Assembly (NCBI GenBank): GCA_018824085.1
Contig: JAHJHI010000050.1
Location: 62,001-126,000, forward strand
From: Gammaproteobacteria bacterium
GTDB lineage: Bacteria; Pseudomonadota; Gammaproteobacteria; Burkholderiales; Rhodocyclaceae
Direction of reading: 5' to 3'
DNA: 64,000 nt
The notes beneath the pieces are model-generated. The model was not told the origin of the DNA, made no database searches, and worked only from the letters and a program-made list of their open reading frames with translations. Below, piece after piece: positions 35,834-45,867 of the stretch; position 1 is the stretch's first letter, and each line of letters begins with the position of its first letter. The position numbers and the translations under genes were made by a program.

Positions 35834-36775
35834 TCATGCGCGGCGCCGTGCCGCAGCGCCGATCAGCATGATGCCGCCCAGCATCAGGGCCCAGGTGCGG
35901 GGCTCGGGCACCGGCACGGTAGCCTGCAGGCTCGCGACCTCCCAGCCGATGTCGTCCAGTGCCGCCCAGTCGAGGTCGGTCATGTACTTGCGGCGCCCCG
36001 GGTTGATGGAGGGAGCGAGCAGCGCCTGTTGCGACACGCCTTCAGCCAGGCCATTCACGGAGGTGGCGAAGTGTGCGTCCGTACCCTGCAGCGCCACCGG
36101 CACGCCACCGTTCAGCGCGGTGGTCTGCGCGCCGACGTATGTGTGTGTACCGCTGACATCGGTAAACCAGCTGTCTGCGGTCCCGAAGCCGAGCACATGC
36201 GCCATTTCGTGCATGGCTACCGTGTAGAAATCGAACTGGCCGGTAAAACTTTCCAGCGTGCGCACATCGCTATCGACATACCAGGACACCGTACGGCCAA
36301 ACGTGATGGAGCCGCCCCAGGACGCGAAGTCGCTCGGCTCGCTCAGCAGTGCGCCGGCCTGTCCGCGCGAAAACGCGGCATTGACGAAGCTGCTGCTGCC
36401 GCTGAACGACGCGAACCCGGGGCCGCCGACACCCAGCGTCTGTGCCGAAGCAAACGTCTGAGAGCCGACGAATACGCGCAGCTCGTCCTCGGCCACGCTG
36501 AAATCGTTGATCTTCAGCGTGCTGCCGAACGGATCCTGCGGGTTGTACAGCTCCGCGTCCATGCGGTTGCCGCCGGACGAGGTGATTGCGGTCAGCGTGT
36601 CGGTCAGGTTCAGGCTGAACACCTGAGCCACCTGATTCAGCACCGCGCGCTTGTCGGCGGTGAAGAAACCGACGCTGTCGTAGCTGTAGTCGAACACGAC
36701 TTCCACCGCGTGGGCCGACGGCACAAGGACTGCGAGCAGTGTGGCACTCACGGCCACGGACGATCGAATTTTCAA
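35834..36775 (-). CDS. PEP-CTERM secreted metalloprotease (NF038122-like)
   Basis: A 313-residue exported protein. The signal peptide (VAVSATLLAVLVPSAHA) is followed by a domain with the zinc-protease motif HEMAHVLGFG (HExxHxxGFG) near residue 190. A C-terminal PEP-CTERM anchor shows VPVPEPRTWALML, a short hydrophobic helix and RRR. PEP-CTERM proteins are processed by exosortase, which is not in this window. The start is TTG at 36775, with GAGGAGA six bases upstream; no ATG is suitably placed. Substrate unknown. Confidence 0.85.
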   Translation of the reverse strand: MKIRSSVAVSATLLAVLVPSAHAVEVVFDYSYDSVGFFTADKRAVLNQVAQVFSLNLTDTLTAITSSGGNRMDAELYNPQDPFGSTLKINDFSVAEDELRVFVGSQTFASAQTLGVGGPGFASFSGSSSFVNAAFSRGQAGALLSEPSDFASWGGSITFGRTVSWYVDSDVRTLESFTGQFDFYTVAMHEMAHVLGFGTADSWFTDVSGTHTYVGAQTTALNGGVPVALQGTDAHFATSVNGLAEGVSQQALLAPSINPGRRKYMTDLDWAALDDIGWEVASLQATVPVPEPRTWALMLGGIMLIGAAARRRA

Positions 36776-36824
36776 AGCAGTCTCCTCGGGTTGCGCAAAG
36801 GGTATCGCACACCCTGTGACAGTC

Positions 36825-36842
36825 GCGTGCCGAATGGCACGC
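36825..36842. repeat. Hairpin between the cyclase and metalloprotease genes
   Basis: A perfect 7-bp inverted repeat (GCGTGCC with GGCACGC, loop GAAT) lies between two minus-strand genes. It may help end the cyclase transcript but lacks a T run. Confidence 0.5.
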
Positions 36843-36857
36843 GCAGTGCGAACCCCG

Positions 36858-38417
36858 TCACGCAAGCACCACCCTGTCGCGGCCCTCCCGCTTGGCCGCA
36901 TAGAGAGCACCGTCCGCGCGGTCCATCAGCGTCTCCGGCGTGTCACCGGCTCGCCAGGCCGCCACGCCGATGCTGACCGTGCGCGCAACCGGCCGCTCGG
37001 CCAGCGGCAGCGCGCTCTCCGATATCCGGACGCGGAGCGCATCGGCCAGCACGAGCGCGTCGGCGTCGGCGCAGTTCTTCAGAAGAAGCAGGAATTCCTC
37101 GCCGCCCCAGCGGCAGGCGACATCGGACGCGCGCAGGCTGGAGCGGATGAGCGCCCCGACGTGCTCGATCATGCGATCCCCGGCCAGATGGCCGTAGCGA
37201 TCGTTCAGCGCCTTGAAATGGTCGATGTCGATCAGCAACGCGCACATCGGCTGACGGCTGCGCCGCGCGTCGGCCAGTGCCTGGACCATGAGGATTTCGA
37301 ACGCATGCCGGTTCAGCAGCCCGGTCAGCCGGTCGGTCGTGGCCATGGCTTCCAGCCGCCGCTGGTAGCGCCCTAGCGTCAGGTGTGACAGGTACAGGAC
37401 GGCCAGCGTGACCGTCAGGCAGACAACCAGATTGATGTAGAGCGTGCGCCGGATGTCCGCCAGCGCCTCGTCCTCGACCTTCTCGACCACCAGGAACCAC
37501 TTCATTTCCGGCACGTAGCGCACATTCAGCAGATAGTCATGGCCGCCGTTGCTGTAGGCGTACGACCCATCCCCGCCCTCGGTCGCCAGCATTCTCGGCA
37601 CGATGTTCCGCATGCCCGGAACGTCATTCAGGTTCGCCGCGCCGTGCGAGGGCCTGTCGCCGAACAGCACGATCTGCCCGGTCTTGTCGACGAAATAGAC
37701 GCTGCGGTGATAGCGCTTCTGATAACCCGACAGCAGGTTGCGCACCATGTCGACGGTGAGGCCGACGCCGGTCACGCCCATCAGGCCGCCCGCGTAGTCA
37801 TAGACGCGGTAGTTGATGAATACCGCCAGCGTCTCGCGACTGCGGGTGTCGGTATCCACATTGATCTCGTAGGGTTCGTTCAGGCCGCGCACACGGAAGA
37901 ACCAGCGGTCCTGCGGCTCGTTTTCCGACACCTTTCGCAGCATGCCTTCCGGATGGTAGTAGCGGCGCGTGCGCTCGGAAACGAAGAAGCTCGTGAAGGT
38001 GCCGTAGCGCGTGCGCACCTCGCCCAGATACTTGGTCATCGCGGGCACGTCGGCTTCGCCCTGCAGCACCCAGTCACGCAGGAAGGTGTCTCCGGCCATC
38101 ATCGACGCGATGAACACCGGGCGGATGAGGTCCTTCTGGATTTCGGAATAGATGTTGTCCGACGTCAGCGGCAGCTCGTTTTCGACGATGGACCGGTGAA
38201 TCTGGTTCTTCGAAACGAAGTAGCTCACCAGCGTCGTCGCCAGGAAGCCGAGCAGCAGCAGTGCACCGAGCAGCAGCAGCAGGCGGTGTTTGCCGGTCAC
38301 CGTCGCCGTGATGCGCCATGCGCCGACAGCCTTGCCGGCGCGCATGTCCGCGCTCCCGGCTGCGGGCATGCGCTGCTCGGGTGCGTCACAGGGCGACGAT
38401 GGAGGCGGCAGGTTCAT
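36858..38417 (-). CDS. Membrane diguanylate cyclase with periplasmic Cache domain
   Basis: A protein of about 519 residues with an N-terminal membrane helix (LLLLLGALLLLGFLATTLVSY), an extracytoplasmic Cache-type sensor (about 60-320), a second helix and a GGDEF domain. The active-site loop is GGEEF in CRWGGEEFLLLL, and an RxxD inhibitory site (RASD) lies 5 residues before it, so it should make cyclic di-GMP under product inhibition. The ATG at 38417 is favoured; an upstream start at 38459 is possible. Ligand unknown. Confidence 0.88.
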   Translation of the reverse strand: MNLPPPSSPCDAPEQRMPAAGSADMRAGKAVGAWRITATVTGKHRLLLLLGALLLLGFLATTLVSYFVSKNQIHRSIVENELPLTSDNIYSEIQKDLIRPVFIASMMAGDTFLRDWVLQGEADVPAMTKYLGEVRTRYGTFTSFFVSERTRRYYHPEGMLRKVSENEPQDRWFFRVRGLNEPYEINVDTDTRSRETLAVFINYRVYDYAGGLMGVTGVGLTVDMVRNLLSGYQKRYHRSVYFVDKTGQIVLFGDRPSHGAANLNDVPGMRNIVPRMLATEGGDGSYAYSNGGHDYLLNVRYVPEMKWFLVVEKVEDEALADIRRTLYINLVVCLTVTLAVLYLSHLTLGRYQRRLEAMATTDRLTGLLNRHAFEILMVQALADARRSRQPMCALLIDIDHFKALNDRYGHLAGDRMIEHVGALIRSSLRASDVACRWGGEEFLLLLKNCADADALVLADALRVRISESALPLAERPVARTVSIGVAAWRAGDTPETLMDRADGALYAAKREGRDRVVLA

Positions 38418-38526
38418 CCGGACAGGGCGAGTCGTGGTGGAAGCAGCGTGGCGACACACTGGTTTTCGGCCGCACCGGGGGCGACTTTAGTTTTCCGGGC
38501 AGCGCGGGCGCCGGCGCGCCGTCCGG

Positions 38527-40191
38527 TCAGCGCGAGATGGGCTTGTAGCGGATACGCTTCGGCTTCGCGCCCTCCTCGCCGAGACGCTTCTTCTTGTCCG
38601 CCTCGTACTCCTGATAGTTGCCGTTGAAGAAGGTCCACTGCGAATCACCCTCGGCGGCGAGGATGTGGGTCGCGATGCGGTCGAGGAACCAGCGGTCGTG
38701 CGAGGTCACGAGCACGCAGCCGGAAAACTCGAGCAGCGCGTCTTCCAGCGCCCGCAGCGTTTCCACGTCGAGGTCGTTCGACGGTTCGTCCAGCAGCAGC
38801 ACATTGCCGCCGGAGATCAGCGTCTTGGCCAGATGCAGCCGGCCACGCTCGCCGCCCGACAGGTTGCCGACGATCTTCTGCTGATCGCCGCCCTTGAAGT
38901 TGAAGCGGCCGATATAGGCACGGCTGGGCATTTCGAAGCGGCCGACGGTCAGGATGTCGGCACCGTCGGAAATCGTCTCGAACACCGTCTTCGTCGCGTC
39001 CAGCCCTTCGCGCGTCTGGTCCACGGCGGCCATCTTCACCGTCGGGCCGACGACGATTTCGCCCGAGTCGGGCGTGTCCTTGCCCTGGATCATGCGGAAC
39101 AGTGTCGACTTGCCGGCGCCGTTCGGACCGATCACGCCGACGATGGCGCCGGGCGGAACGCTGAAGCTGAGGTTGTCGATCAGCAGCCGGTCGCCGAAGC
39201 CCTTGGACACGCCGTTGAATTCGATCACCTTGTCACCGAGACGCTCGCCGGGCGGAATGAAGATTTCGTGCGTCTCGTTGCGTTTCTGGTACTCGACGCT
39301 GCTCATTTCCTCGTAGCGGGCAAGGCGTGCCTTGCTCTTGGCCTGACGTGCCTTGGGGTTGCCGCGCACCCATTCGAGTTCGGTCGAAAGCGCCTTCTGG
39401 CGCGCCGATTCCTGCGACTCTTCCTGACGCAGCCGCTCGCCCTTCTGGTCAAGCCAGCTCGAATAGTTGCCCTTCCACGGAATGCCGTGGCCGCGATCCA
39501 GTTCGAGAATCCACTCGGCGGCGTTGTCGAGGAAGTAGCGATCGTGCGTCACCGCCACCACGGTGCCGGGGAATCGCACCAGGAACTGTTCCAGCCACTC
39601 GACCGATTCGGCGTCCAGGTGATTGGTCGGTTCGTCGAGCAGCAGCATGTCAGGGCGCGACAACAGCAGCTTGCACAGCGCCACCCGGCGCTTCTCGCCA
39701 CCCGACAGCGGGCCGACCTTCGCGTCCCAGGGCGGCAGGCGCAGCGCGTCGGCGGCGATTTCCATCTGCGTCTCGACGTCGGCACCGGCCGTGGCGAGCA
39801 CCGCCTCGTACTTCGCCTGATCTTCGGCCAGCTTGTCGAAATCGGCGTCCGGTTCGGCATAGGCGGCGTAGATCGCCTCCAGCTTTTCGCGCGCCTCCAT
39901 GATTTCACCCATGCCGGATTCGACCTCTTCCTTCACGGTCTTTTCCGGGTCAAGCTCCGGTTCCTGCGGCAGATAGCCGATGCGGATGCCCGCCAGATGC
40001 TGCACCTCGCCGTCGAACTCGCGGTCGGCGTCGGCCATGATGCGCAGCACCGTCGACTTGCCGGAGCCGTTCAAGCCCAGCAGGCCGATCTTGGCGCCGG
40101 GAAAGAAGGACAGCGAAATGTCCTTGATGATCTGACGTTTCGGGGGAACCACCTTGCTCACGCGGAGCATTGACATCACGTACTGGGCCAT
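38527..40191 (-). CDS. ettA: Energy-dependent translational throttle protein EttA
   Basis: A 554-residue ABC-F protein with two nucleotide-binding domains: Walker [10 protein letters not shown] near residue 40 and GPNGAGKST near 355, with signatures [11 protein letters not shown] and [13 protein letters not shown]. Length and the opening [20 protein letters not shown] match EttA, which binds the ribosomal E site and gates elongation by ATP/ADP ratio. The start at 40191 is chosen over an upstream in-frame start that would add 78 unrelated residues. Confidence 0.95.
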   Translation of the reverse strand: MAQYVMSMLRVSKVVPPKRQIIKDISLSFFPGAKIGLLGLNGSGKSTVLRIMADADREFDGEVQHLAGIRIGYLPQEPELDPEKTVKEEVESGMGEIMEAREKLEAIYAAYAEPDADFDKLAEDQAKYEAVLATAGADVETQMEIAADALRLPPWDAKVGPLSGGEKRRVALCKLLLSRPDMLLLDEPTNHLDAESVEWLEQFLVRFPGTVVAVTHDRYFLDNAAEWILELDRGHGIPWKGNYSSWLDQKGERLRQEESQESARQKALSTELEWVRGNPKARQAKSKARLARYEEMSSVEYQKRNETHEIFIPPGERLGDKVIEFNGVSKGFGDRLLIDNLSFSVPPGAIVGVIGPNGAGKSTLFRMIQGKDTPDSGEIVVGPTVKMAAVDQTREGLDATKTVFETISDGADILTVGRFEMPSRAYIGRFNFKGGDQQKIVGNLSGGERGRLHLAKTLISGGNVLLLDEPSNDLDVETLRALEDALLEFSGCVLVTSHDRWFLDRIATHILAAEGDSQWTFFNGNYQEYEADKKKRLGEEGAKPKRIRYKPISR

Positions 40192-40399
40192 TTTTGTGCA
40201 GCGGGAATGACGGGAAAGGCTGCAAGTATGCCGCAAGCGGCTCGGCGCCGTGGCCTCAACGGCTGCGCTCGCCGGCCCGTTGCGGCCACGGCGCCGACCA
40301 TTCCTGCCGAGCCATGCGGACCTGACGGATGGATCGGGAAACGATCCCTGGGTCAATCCGCCTGCGGCGTGAGTGACAGCATCGGCAAATACGCGTTCA

Positions 40400-42376
40400 A
40401 TGGCAGCCATGAGTCCCGCGCCCACGCCCCGTCACTCATCCGGCTGGACAGTCTGGCCTGTCGCGTTCCCGGTATTGATCGCGGCCGTCGGTGCAGCCAT
40501 CGCGTGCTGGCTCGTATGGCAGGAGGCCGATCGCCGGCACCGCGAACGCGCGGAAGAGCGCCTTGCGTTCGAAGCCCACGACATCACGCAGAAGGTCGAA
40601 CAGCGCATGCGCGCCTATCGTCAGGTGCTGCGCGGCGCCGGAGCGCTGTTCGATGCGTCCGACACCGTCACGCGCGACGACTGGCGCATCTACGTCACCG
40701 CCCTCACGCTCGACCAGGACTTTCCCGGCATACAGGGCGTCGGATTCGCACAGTTCGTCGCGGCCGACACCCTCGCTGCGCACGAAGCGCGGATGCGCGC
40801 CGAACACGGGCCGGACTATTCGATCAAGCCGCCCGGCATGCGCTCCGAGTTCAGCAGCATCGTCTTTCTCGAACCGCTGAACTGGCGCAATCAACGAGCG
40901 CTGTCCTACGACATGCTGTCCGAGCCGGTACGCCGCGCCGCGATGGATCGCGCCCGGCGCACCGGCCGGGCAGCGCTGAGCGGCAAGGTGCGGCTGGTGC
41001 AGGAAACCGACGCCGACATCCAGAGCGGCGTGCTGCTCTACCTGCCCGTCTACCGGCACGACATGCCGACGGACACCGAACCGGCGCGCATCGCGGCGAT
41101 CAGCGGCTGGGTATACAGCCCCTTCCGCATGGGCGACCTCATGAACGACACGCTGGGTGGCGCCTCAGGCGCGCTGCGCATGCGCATCTATGACGGGTCC
41201 GTCGCGGCGCCCGAGGCGCTGCTGTACGACAGCCACGCAGCCGACCCGGTCCATCCCGGAGCCCTGACCCATACGCGCGTCCAGAGCATCGATGGCCGGG
41301 ACTGGCTGCTGTCCTTCGACGTACGCCGCAACGATGCCGCGGACGACAGCCGCTGGCGCATGGAGCTGACGCTCCTCGTCACCTTCAGCGCCCTGCTGGT
41401 CATGCTGACCGCCAGCCTCGCGCTGTCGCGCCAGCGCGCCGCGCGGCTCGCGCGTGTAAGCACGTCGCTCGCGCGCAGCGAAAGCATGTATTCCGCGCTG
41501 GTCAACCTGTCGGGTGAAGGCATCCTTTCGCTCGACGCAGACGGACTTGTCGAGTTCGCCAATCCGGGCATCTACCGGACGCTGGACATGACCGGCAACG
41601 AACTGGGCGGACGCTCGCTGGCATCGCTCGGCAGCGACGGCAGCCACGACGTGCTGCTGTCGATGACGCGCACGCTGCTCGGCGGCGAGAACGTGCGCGT
41701 CGAACTGTCGCTGTGTTCCAGCACCGGCAATGATGTGGTGGTGCTCGCGACCGGCGTGCCGCGCCGTGACCGCGACGGCCGGGTGAACGGCGCCGTCATT
41801 TCGATGGCCGACATCAGCGACCGCAAGGCGGACGAAGCGCGAGTCGCCTGGCTGGCCATGCACGACGGCCTGACCGCGCTGCCCAACCGTTTGCTGCTGG
41901 CCGACCGGCTGAGCCGCGCGCTGAACTCCGCGCACCGCTACCGTCGCCGCTTCTGCCTGCTGTTCATCGACCTCGACCACTTCAAGGAGGTCAATGACCG
42001 CATGGGCCACCATGCCGGCGACAGCGTCCTCATCGAGGCGAGCCGCCGCATGCTCGCCTGTCTGCGCGCGGCCGACACGCTGGCGCGCCACGGTGGCGAC
42101 GAATTCGTCGCCCTGCTGCCGGAAACCGGCTCGCTCGACGCAGCGCTGTCGGTGGCGGAGAAGATCCGGGCGCAGTTGTGCAAGCCCTTCGACATCGAAG
42201 AAGGCCAGGCACAGATATCGAGCAGTATCGGCGTCGTCATGTATCCCGACCACGGCAGCGACCCGGAAACACTGCTCGTGCGCGCGGACGCTGCGATGTA
42301 TGCGGCAAAATCCGGCGGTCGCAATACCGTTGCGATCTGGACCCCGAACGACGCACCCCAGGACACCCCCACGTGA
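40400..42376 (+). CDS. Diguanylate cyclase with CHASE and PAS domains
   Basis: A protein of about 658 residues. A membrane helix near the N-terminus precedes a CHASE domain (about 75-300; DFPGIQGVGFAQFV is typical), then a second helix, a PAS domain (about 370-490) ending MADISDRKADEARVAW and a GGDEF domain with RHGGDEFVALL. An RxxD inhibitory site (RAAD) is present 5 residues before GGDEF. Alternative starts are GTG at 40373 and ATG at 40409. Its TGA overlaps the GTG of the small downstream gene. Confidence 0.9.
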   Translation: MAAMSPAPTPRHSSGWTVWPVAFPVLIAAVGAAIACWLVWQEADRRHRERAEERLAFEAHDITQKVEQRMRAYRQVLRGAGALFDASDTVTRDDWRIYVTALTLDQDFPGIQGVGFAQFVAADTLAAHEARMRAEHGPDYSIKPPGMRSEFSSIVFLEPLNWRNQRALSYDMLSEPVRRAAMDRARRTGRAALSGKVRLVQETDADIQSGVLLYLPVYRHDMPTDTEPARIAAISGWVYSPFRMGDLMNDTLGGASGALRMRIYDGSVAAPEALLYDSHAADPVHPGALTHTRVQSIDGRDWLLSFDVRRNDAADDSRWRMELTLLVTFSALLVMLTASLALSRQRAARLARVSTSLARSESMYSALVNLSGEGILSLDADGLVEFANPGIYRTLDMTGNELGGRSLASLGSDGSHDVLLSMTRTLLGGENVRVELSLCSSTGNDVVVLATGVPRRDRDGRVNGAVISMADISDRKADEARVAWLAMHDGLTALPNRLLLADRLSRALNSAHRYRRRFCLLFIDLDHFKEVNDRMGHHAGDSVLIEASRRMLACLRAADTLARHGGDEFVALLPETGSLDAALSVAEKIRAQLCKPFDIEEGQAQISSSIGVVMYPDHGSDPETLLVRADAAMYAAKSGGRNTVAIWTPNDAPQDTPT

Positions 42377-42528
42377 TTGCCTCCATCAGTCTCATCCTCA
42401 TCGGCGTCGTGCTGCTCGCCGCCAATCTGGACCTTCTATCGCTGCGCGACATCGGCCACCTGCTGGGCACCTGGTGGCCGGCCCTGCTCATTGCCGCCGG
42501 TGTCGCCGGTCTGGTCAGGAAGCGCTAG
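42373..42528 (+). CDS. Small membrane protein, DUF5668/LiaI-like
   Basis: A 51-residue protein with two hydrophobic helices separated by a short loop (LLSLRDIGHLLGTWWPALLI), a pattern seen in DUF5668/LiaF-like membrane regions. It starts at GTG 42373, overlapping the cyclase stop (GTGA), so it is translated with that gene. Function unknown. Confidence 0.7.
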   Translation: MIASISLILIGVVLLAANLDLLSLRDIGHLLGTWWPALLIAAGVAGLVRKR

Positions 42529-42583
42529 CGCCCGCGCCGCCGCATGCATCGTCCGCCACGACGACGCATGCTTGACAAGGACA

Positions 42584-42611
42584 TAAAGGTATCCCGCATG
42601 CGTGCCGTAAT
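42584..42611 (+). promoter_or_regulatory. Possible FliA (sigma-28) promoter of a chemoreceptor gene
   Basis: TAAAGGTA and GCCGTAAT are separated by 12 bases, one more than the usual 11 of the sigma-28 consensus TAAAGTTT-N11-GCCGATAA. It lies 29 bases upstream of the chemoreceptor ATG. Confidence 0.5.
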
Positions 42612-42640
42612 TCACGGACACACATCAACGGACCCAGACC

Positions 42641-44293
42641 ATGTCCACACTCAAAACCCTCCGTGGCCGGCTGATCGCCCTCGGCATCCTTTCCCTGTCC
42701 GGACTGCTGCTTGCCGGCGGCTTCGGCCTCTTCCAGCTGGCGCGGCTGGACAGCGGCATCTCGTCCGACCTGCAGACGCTCGACCGCATGGTGTCGCTGG
42801 GCCTCGACACGCAGCACGCCAACATCGAATTCAAGACGCAGGTTCAGGAATGGAAGAACATCCTGCTCAGGGGCAACGACCCGGAGCAGTTCAAGCGCTA
42901 CCGCGACGGCTTCGATCAGCGCGCCCGGGCGGTTGCCGCGCAGCTTGGCGACATCGAGCGGCGGCTGCGTGAAGAAGGCTCGCCGCGCGTGGCCGAAGTG
43001 AGCGCGCTCATCGCGGCGCACGGCGACATGCTTGCGCGCTACCGGAGCGCGCTCGCCGCATTCGACCTGGCGGATCCGGAATCCGGAAAAAAGATCGATC
43101 GTGCCGTCAAGGGCATCGACCGTGCCGCCACCGACGACATGAACGCGCTGGCCGCCCACATCGAGAAGGACGTGTCGGACACCATCGCGCGCTCGCGCAG
43201 CGCGTCCAGCGCGCTCTACCGGACGGGTCTGGTCACGCTGTGCATCGCGATCTCGGCGCTTGCGCTGATCCTGGTCACCGGCATCGTGCTGACGGTGCGC
43301 CGCCTGTCCATCGGCCTGGTGTCGCTGCGTACCATGCTCGGTCTGGCGCGCGAACGCCTGGATCTGACGGTGCGGGCGCCGGACCAGCACGGTGACGAAC
43401 TGTCGCAGGCAGGGGCATCCATCAATGCACTGTTCGCCGAACTGCAGGCAACGATCCGCATCATGCGTGACAACGCACAGCAGGTCGCGACGCACTCGTC
43501 GTCGCTGCACGGCTCAGTCGACACACTGGCCGGCGCACTGGTCGAACAGAACGACTCCACGTCGAACATGGCCGCGGCGGCCGAGGAGCTGGCCGTCAGC
43601 GTGGCCCACGTCAGCGACAGCGCGGGCAGCGCACGCGACGTGTCACACATGTCGTTGGAAAAAGCGGATGCCGGCGGCACGGTGATCGGCAGGGCGACCG
43701 GTGCGATGCAGCGTGCCGCGCTCGACGTGGGAACCGCCGCCGGCGGCATGGCCACGCTGAGCGCTCAGGTCGAGAACATCGGCAAGATCGCGAGCACGAT
43801 CAAGGACATCGCGGACCAGACCAACCTGCTTGCACTGAATGCCGCGATCGAGGCGGCGCGTGCCGGCGAACAAGGGCGGGGCTTCGCGGTCGTCGCGGAC
43901 GAGGTGCGCAAGCTGGCCGAACGCACGACGCTCGCCACGCAGGAGATCGACTCTGTCGTCGGGGCGGTTCAGTCGGTGACCGCGGACACGCTGGGCAACA
44001 TGCAGGCGCTGGTCGGCCAGTTCGAAGGCATCAGCGCATCGACGCGCGAAGCCGGACTGGCGATGGACGGCATCCGCGACGGTTCGCTCAACGTCGTTGC
44101 CGTCGCCGAGGACATTTCACGCGCACTGCGCGAGCAGCGGACCGCCAGCGAGAACATCGCGCAGCAGGTCGAGCGCATCGCCGGCATGAGCGAAAGCAAC
44201 CGCAACGCGGTGCAGCACGTCAGCCATTCGGCCGACGCGATGAACGCCCTGTCGCAGTCGATGCGCCAGGGGCTGGAGAAGTTCGTCGTGTGA
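42641..44293 (+). CDS. Methyl-accepting chemotaxis protein
   Basis: A 550-residue chemoreceptor with membrane helices at about 12-32 and 197-217, and a mostly helical periplasmic domain of about 165 residues (four-helix-bundle type). The signalling hairpin tip [20 protein letters not shown] is conserved. A HAMP-like region lies after the second helix. A sigma-28-like promoter lies upstream. The chemical sensed is unknown. Confidence 0.92.
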   Translation: MSTLKTLRGRLIALGILSLSGLLLAGGFGLFQLARLDSGISSDLQTLDRMVSLGLDTQHANIEFKTQVQEWKNILLRGNDPEQFKRYRDGFDQRARAVAAQLGDIERRLREEGSPRVAEVSALIAAHGDMLARYRSALAAFDLADPESGKKIDRAVKGIDRAATDDMNALAAHIEKDVSDTIARSRSASSALYRTGLVTLCIAISALALILVTGIVLTVRRLSIGLVSLRTMLGLARERLDLTVRAPDQHGDELSQAGASINALFAELQATIRIMRDNAQQVATHSSSLHGSVDTLAGALVEQNDSTSNMAAAAEELAVSVAHVSDSAGSARDVSHMSLEKADAGGTVIGRATGAMQRAALDVGTAAGGMATLSAQVENIGKIASTIKDIADQTNLLALNAAIEAARAGEQGRGFAVVADEVRKLAERTTLATQEIDSVVGAVQSVTADTLGNMQALVGQFEGISASTREAGLAMDGIRDGSLNVVAVAEDISRALREQRTASENIAQQVERIAGMSESNRNAVQHVSHSADAMNALSQSMRQGLEKFVV

Positions 44294-44300
44294 CGGCGCA

Positions 44301-44331
44301 GCGTCCGGCCGGGGGTGCCCCGGCCGGACGC
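44301..44331. terminator. Strong hairpin between convergent genes
   Basis: A 14-bp perfect stem (44301-44314 with 44318-44331) with a 3-base loop lies between the convergent chemoreceptor and manC. It lacks a T run but is likely to block read-through in both directions. Confidence 0.7.
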
Positions 44332-44332
44332 T

Positions 44333-45766
44333 TCAGCTGCGGCCGTAGGTGTCCTCGAAGCGGACGATGTCGTCCTCGCCGAGATAGCTGCCCGACTGCA
44401 CCTCTATCATTTCGAGCGGCAGCTTGCCGGGGTTCTCAAGCCGGTGCGTGGTACCGAGCGGGATGTAGGTCGACTGGTTCTCCGACAGCAGCAGCACGTC
44501 CTCGCCGCAGGTCACGCGCGCCGTGCCGCTGACGACGATCCAGTGCTCGGCGCGGTGATGGTGCATCTGCAGCGACAGCGAGGCGCCGGGATTGACGACG
44601 ATGCGCTTGACCTGGAAACGCGCGCCGGCATCGATCGAGTCGTAGTAGCCCCAGGGCCGATAGACCTTGCGGTGGTTCTCGGCCTCGGGCCGCTTGCGCG
44701 CCTTCAGCTCGGTGACGATGCGCTTGACGTCCTGCGTGCGGTCCTTCGCGGCGACCATCACGGCGTCGCTGGTTTCGACCACTACCACATCCTTCAGGCC
44801 AAGGCAGCTCACCATGCGGGTTTCCGCGAAGATCAGGCTGCCCTCGGTGTCGTGCAGCAGCACGTCGCCGCGCGCCACGTTGCCGTTGGCGTCCTTCTCC
44901 GCCACCTGCCATAGCGCGTCCCACGCGCCGACGTCGGACCAGCCGGCGTCAAGCGGCACGACGACGGCCGGCGCGACGCGCGGCGTGCCCGATGCGAGCG
45001 GCTCCATGATCGCGTAGTCGATCGAGTCCGACGGGCAAGCGGCAAATGCCGCCTTGTCGACGCGGTAGAAGTCGCGGTCGGCAGCGCCGCCTGCGTAGGC
45101 CGCGCGGCAGGCGGCTTCGATGTCCGGACGGAAGCGTTTCAGCAGATCGAGCGCCACGCTGGCCTTCATCATGAAGATGCCTGCATTCCACAGGTAGTCG
45201 CCGCTGTCGAGATAGGTCTGCGCGGTGGCCGCGTCCGGCTTTTCGACGAAACGGTCCAGCGCACGCGCCGGGCAGTTGTCCAGTTGCGCGCCGGTCTTGA
45301 TGTAGCCGTAACCGGTTTCCGGCTTGTCGGGCGTGATGCCGAAGGTGACGACGGCGCCGCCCTCGGCCTGTGCCGCACCGAGCGCGACCGCATCGCGAAA
45401 CGCGGCGGTGTCACGGATCACATGGTCGGACGGCATGACCAGCAGCACCGGGTCGGTGCCGGCCGCCGCGAGTGCCGCCAATGCCAGGGCCGGCGCCGTA
45501 TTGCGGCCCACCGGTTCGAGCAGCAGCGCGGCCGGATGCACGTCGATCTGGCGCAGCTGCTCGGCGGTCAGGAAACGGTATTCCTCGTTGCACACGACCA
45601 GCGGCGCGGCGATCGTCAGGCCCGGCGCGCCGGCACGCAGCGCCGTGTCCTGCAGCAGGGTTCTTTCGCCATCGAGCGGCAGCAACTGTTTCGGATAGCG
45701 CTCACGCGAAAGCGGCCACAGGCGGGTACCGGAGCCGCCGCACAGGATGACGGGTTGCAGGGTCAT
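44333..45766 (-). CDS. manC: Mannose-1-phosphate guanylyltransferase / mannose-6-phosphate isomerase
   Basis: A 477-residue bifunctional enzyme. The N-terminal nucleotidyltransferase carries ILCGGSGTRLWPLSRERYPK and FVEKPD; the C-terminal cupin isomerase (about 345-470) has QMHHHRAEHW and GTTHRLENPG. It supplies GDP-mannose for exopolysaccharide or lipopolysaccharide. No other sugar genes adjoin. It follows flhB by 101 bases on the same strand. Confidence 0.95.
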   Translation of the reverse strand: MTLQPVILCGGSGTRLWPLSRERYPKQLLPLDGERTLLQDTALRAGAPGLTIAAPLVVCNEEYRFLTAEQLRQIDVHPAALLLEPVGRNTAPALALAALAAAGTDPVLLVMPSDHVIRDTAAFRDAVALGAAQAEGGAVVTFGITPDKPETGYGYIKTGAQLDNCPARALDRFVEKPDAATAQTYLDSGDYLWNAGIFMMKASVALDLLKRFRPDIEAACRAAYAGGAADRDFYRVDKAAFAACPSDSIDYAIMEPLASGTPRVAPAVVVPLDAGWSDVGAWDALWQVAEKDANGNVARGDVLLHDTEGSLIFAETRMVSCLGLKDVVVVETSDAVMVAAKDRTQDVKRIVTELKARKRPEAENHRKVYRPWGYYDSIDAGARFQVKRIVVNPGASLSLQMHHHRAEHWIVVSGTARVTCGEDVLLLSENQSTYIPLGTTHRLENPGKLPLEMIEVQSGSYLGEDDIVRFEDTYGRS

Positions 45767-45867
45767 GACAGGAACCTGAATGGAGGAAGACGCCCGAGTC
45801 TACGTCATGCCCGCGCCGCTTCCGCGATAAATGCGTTACAGCACGCAGCGTTGCGCGCCCTTGCCGT

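Noticed and set aside
36835-36849. Sigma-54-like sequence TGGCACG-N4-GTGCG on the plus strand
   Set aside because: It points into the 3' end of the cyclase gene in antisense direction and overlaps a hairpin; no gene downstream would use it.
34679-36976. Long plus-strand open frame opposite rlhA and the PEP-CTERM gene
   Set aside because: Both minus-strand genes have clear motifs and ribosome sites; the plus frame crosses two genes and a terminator.
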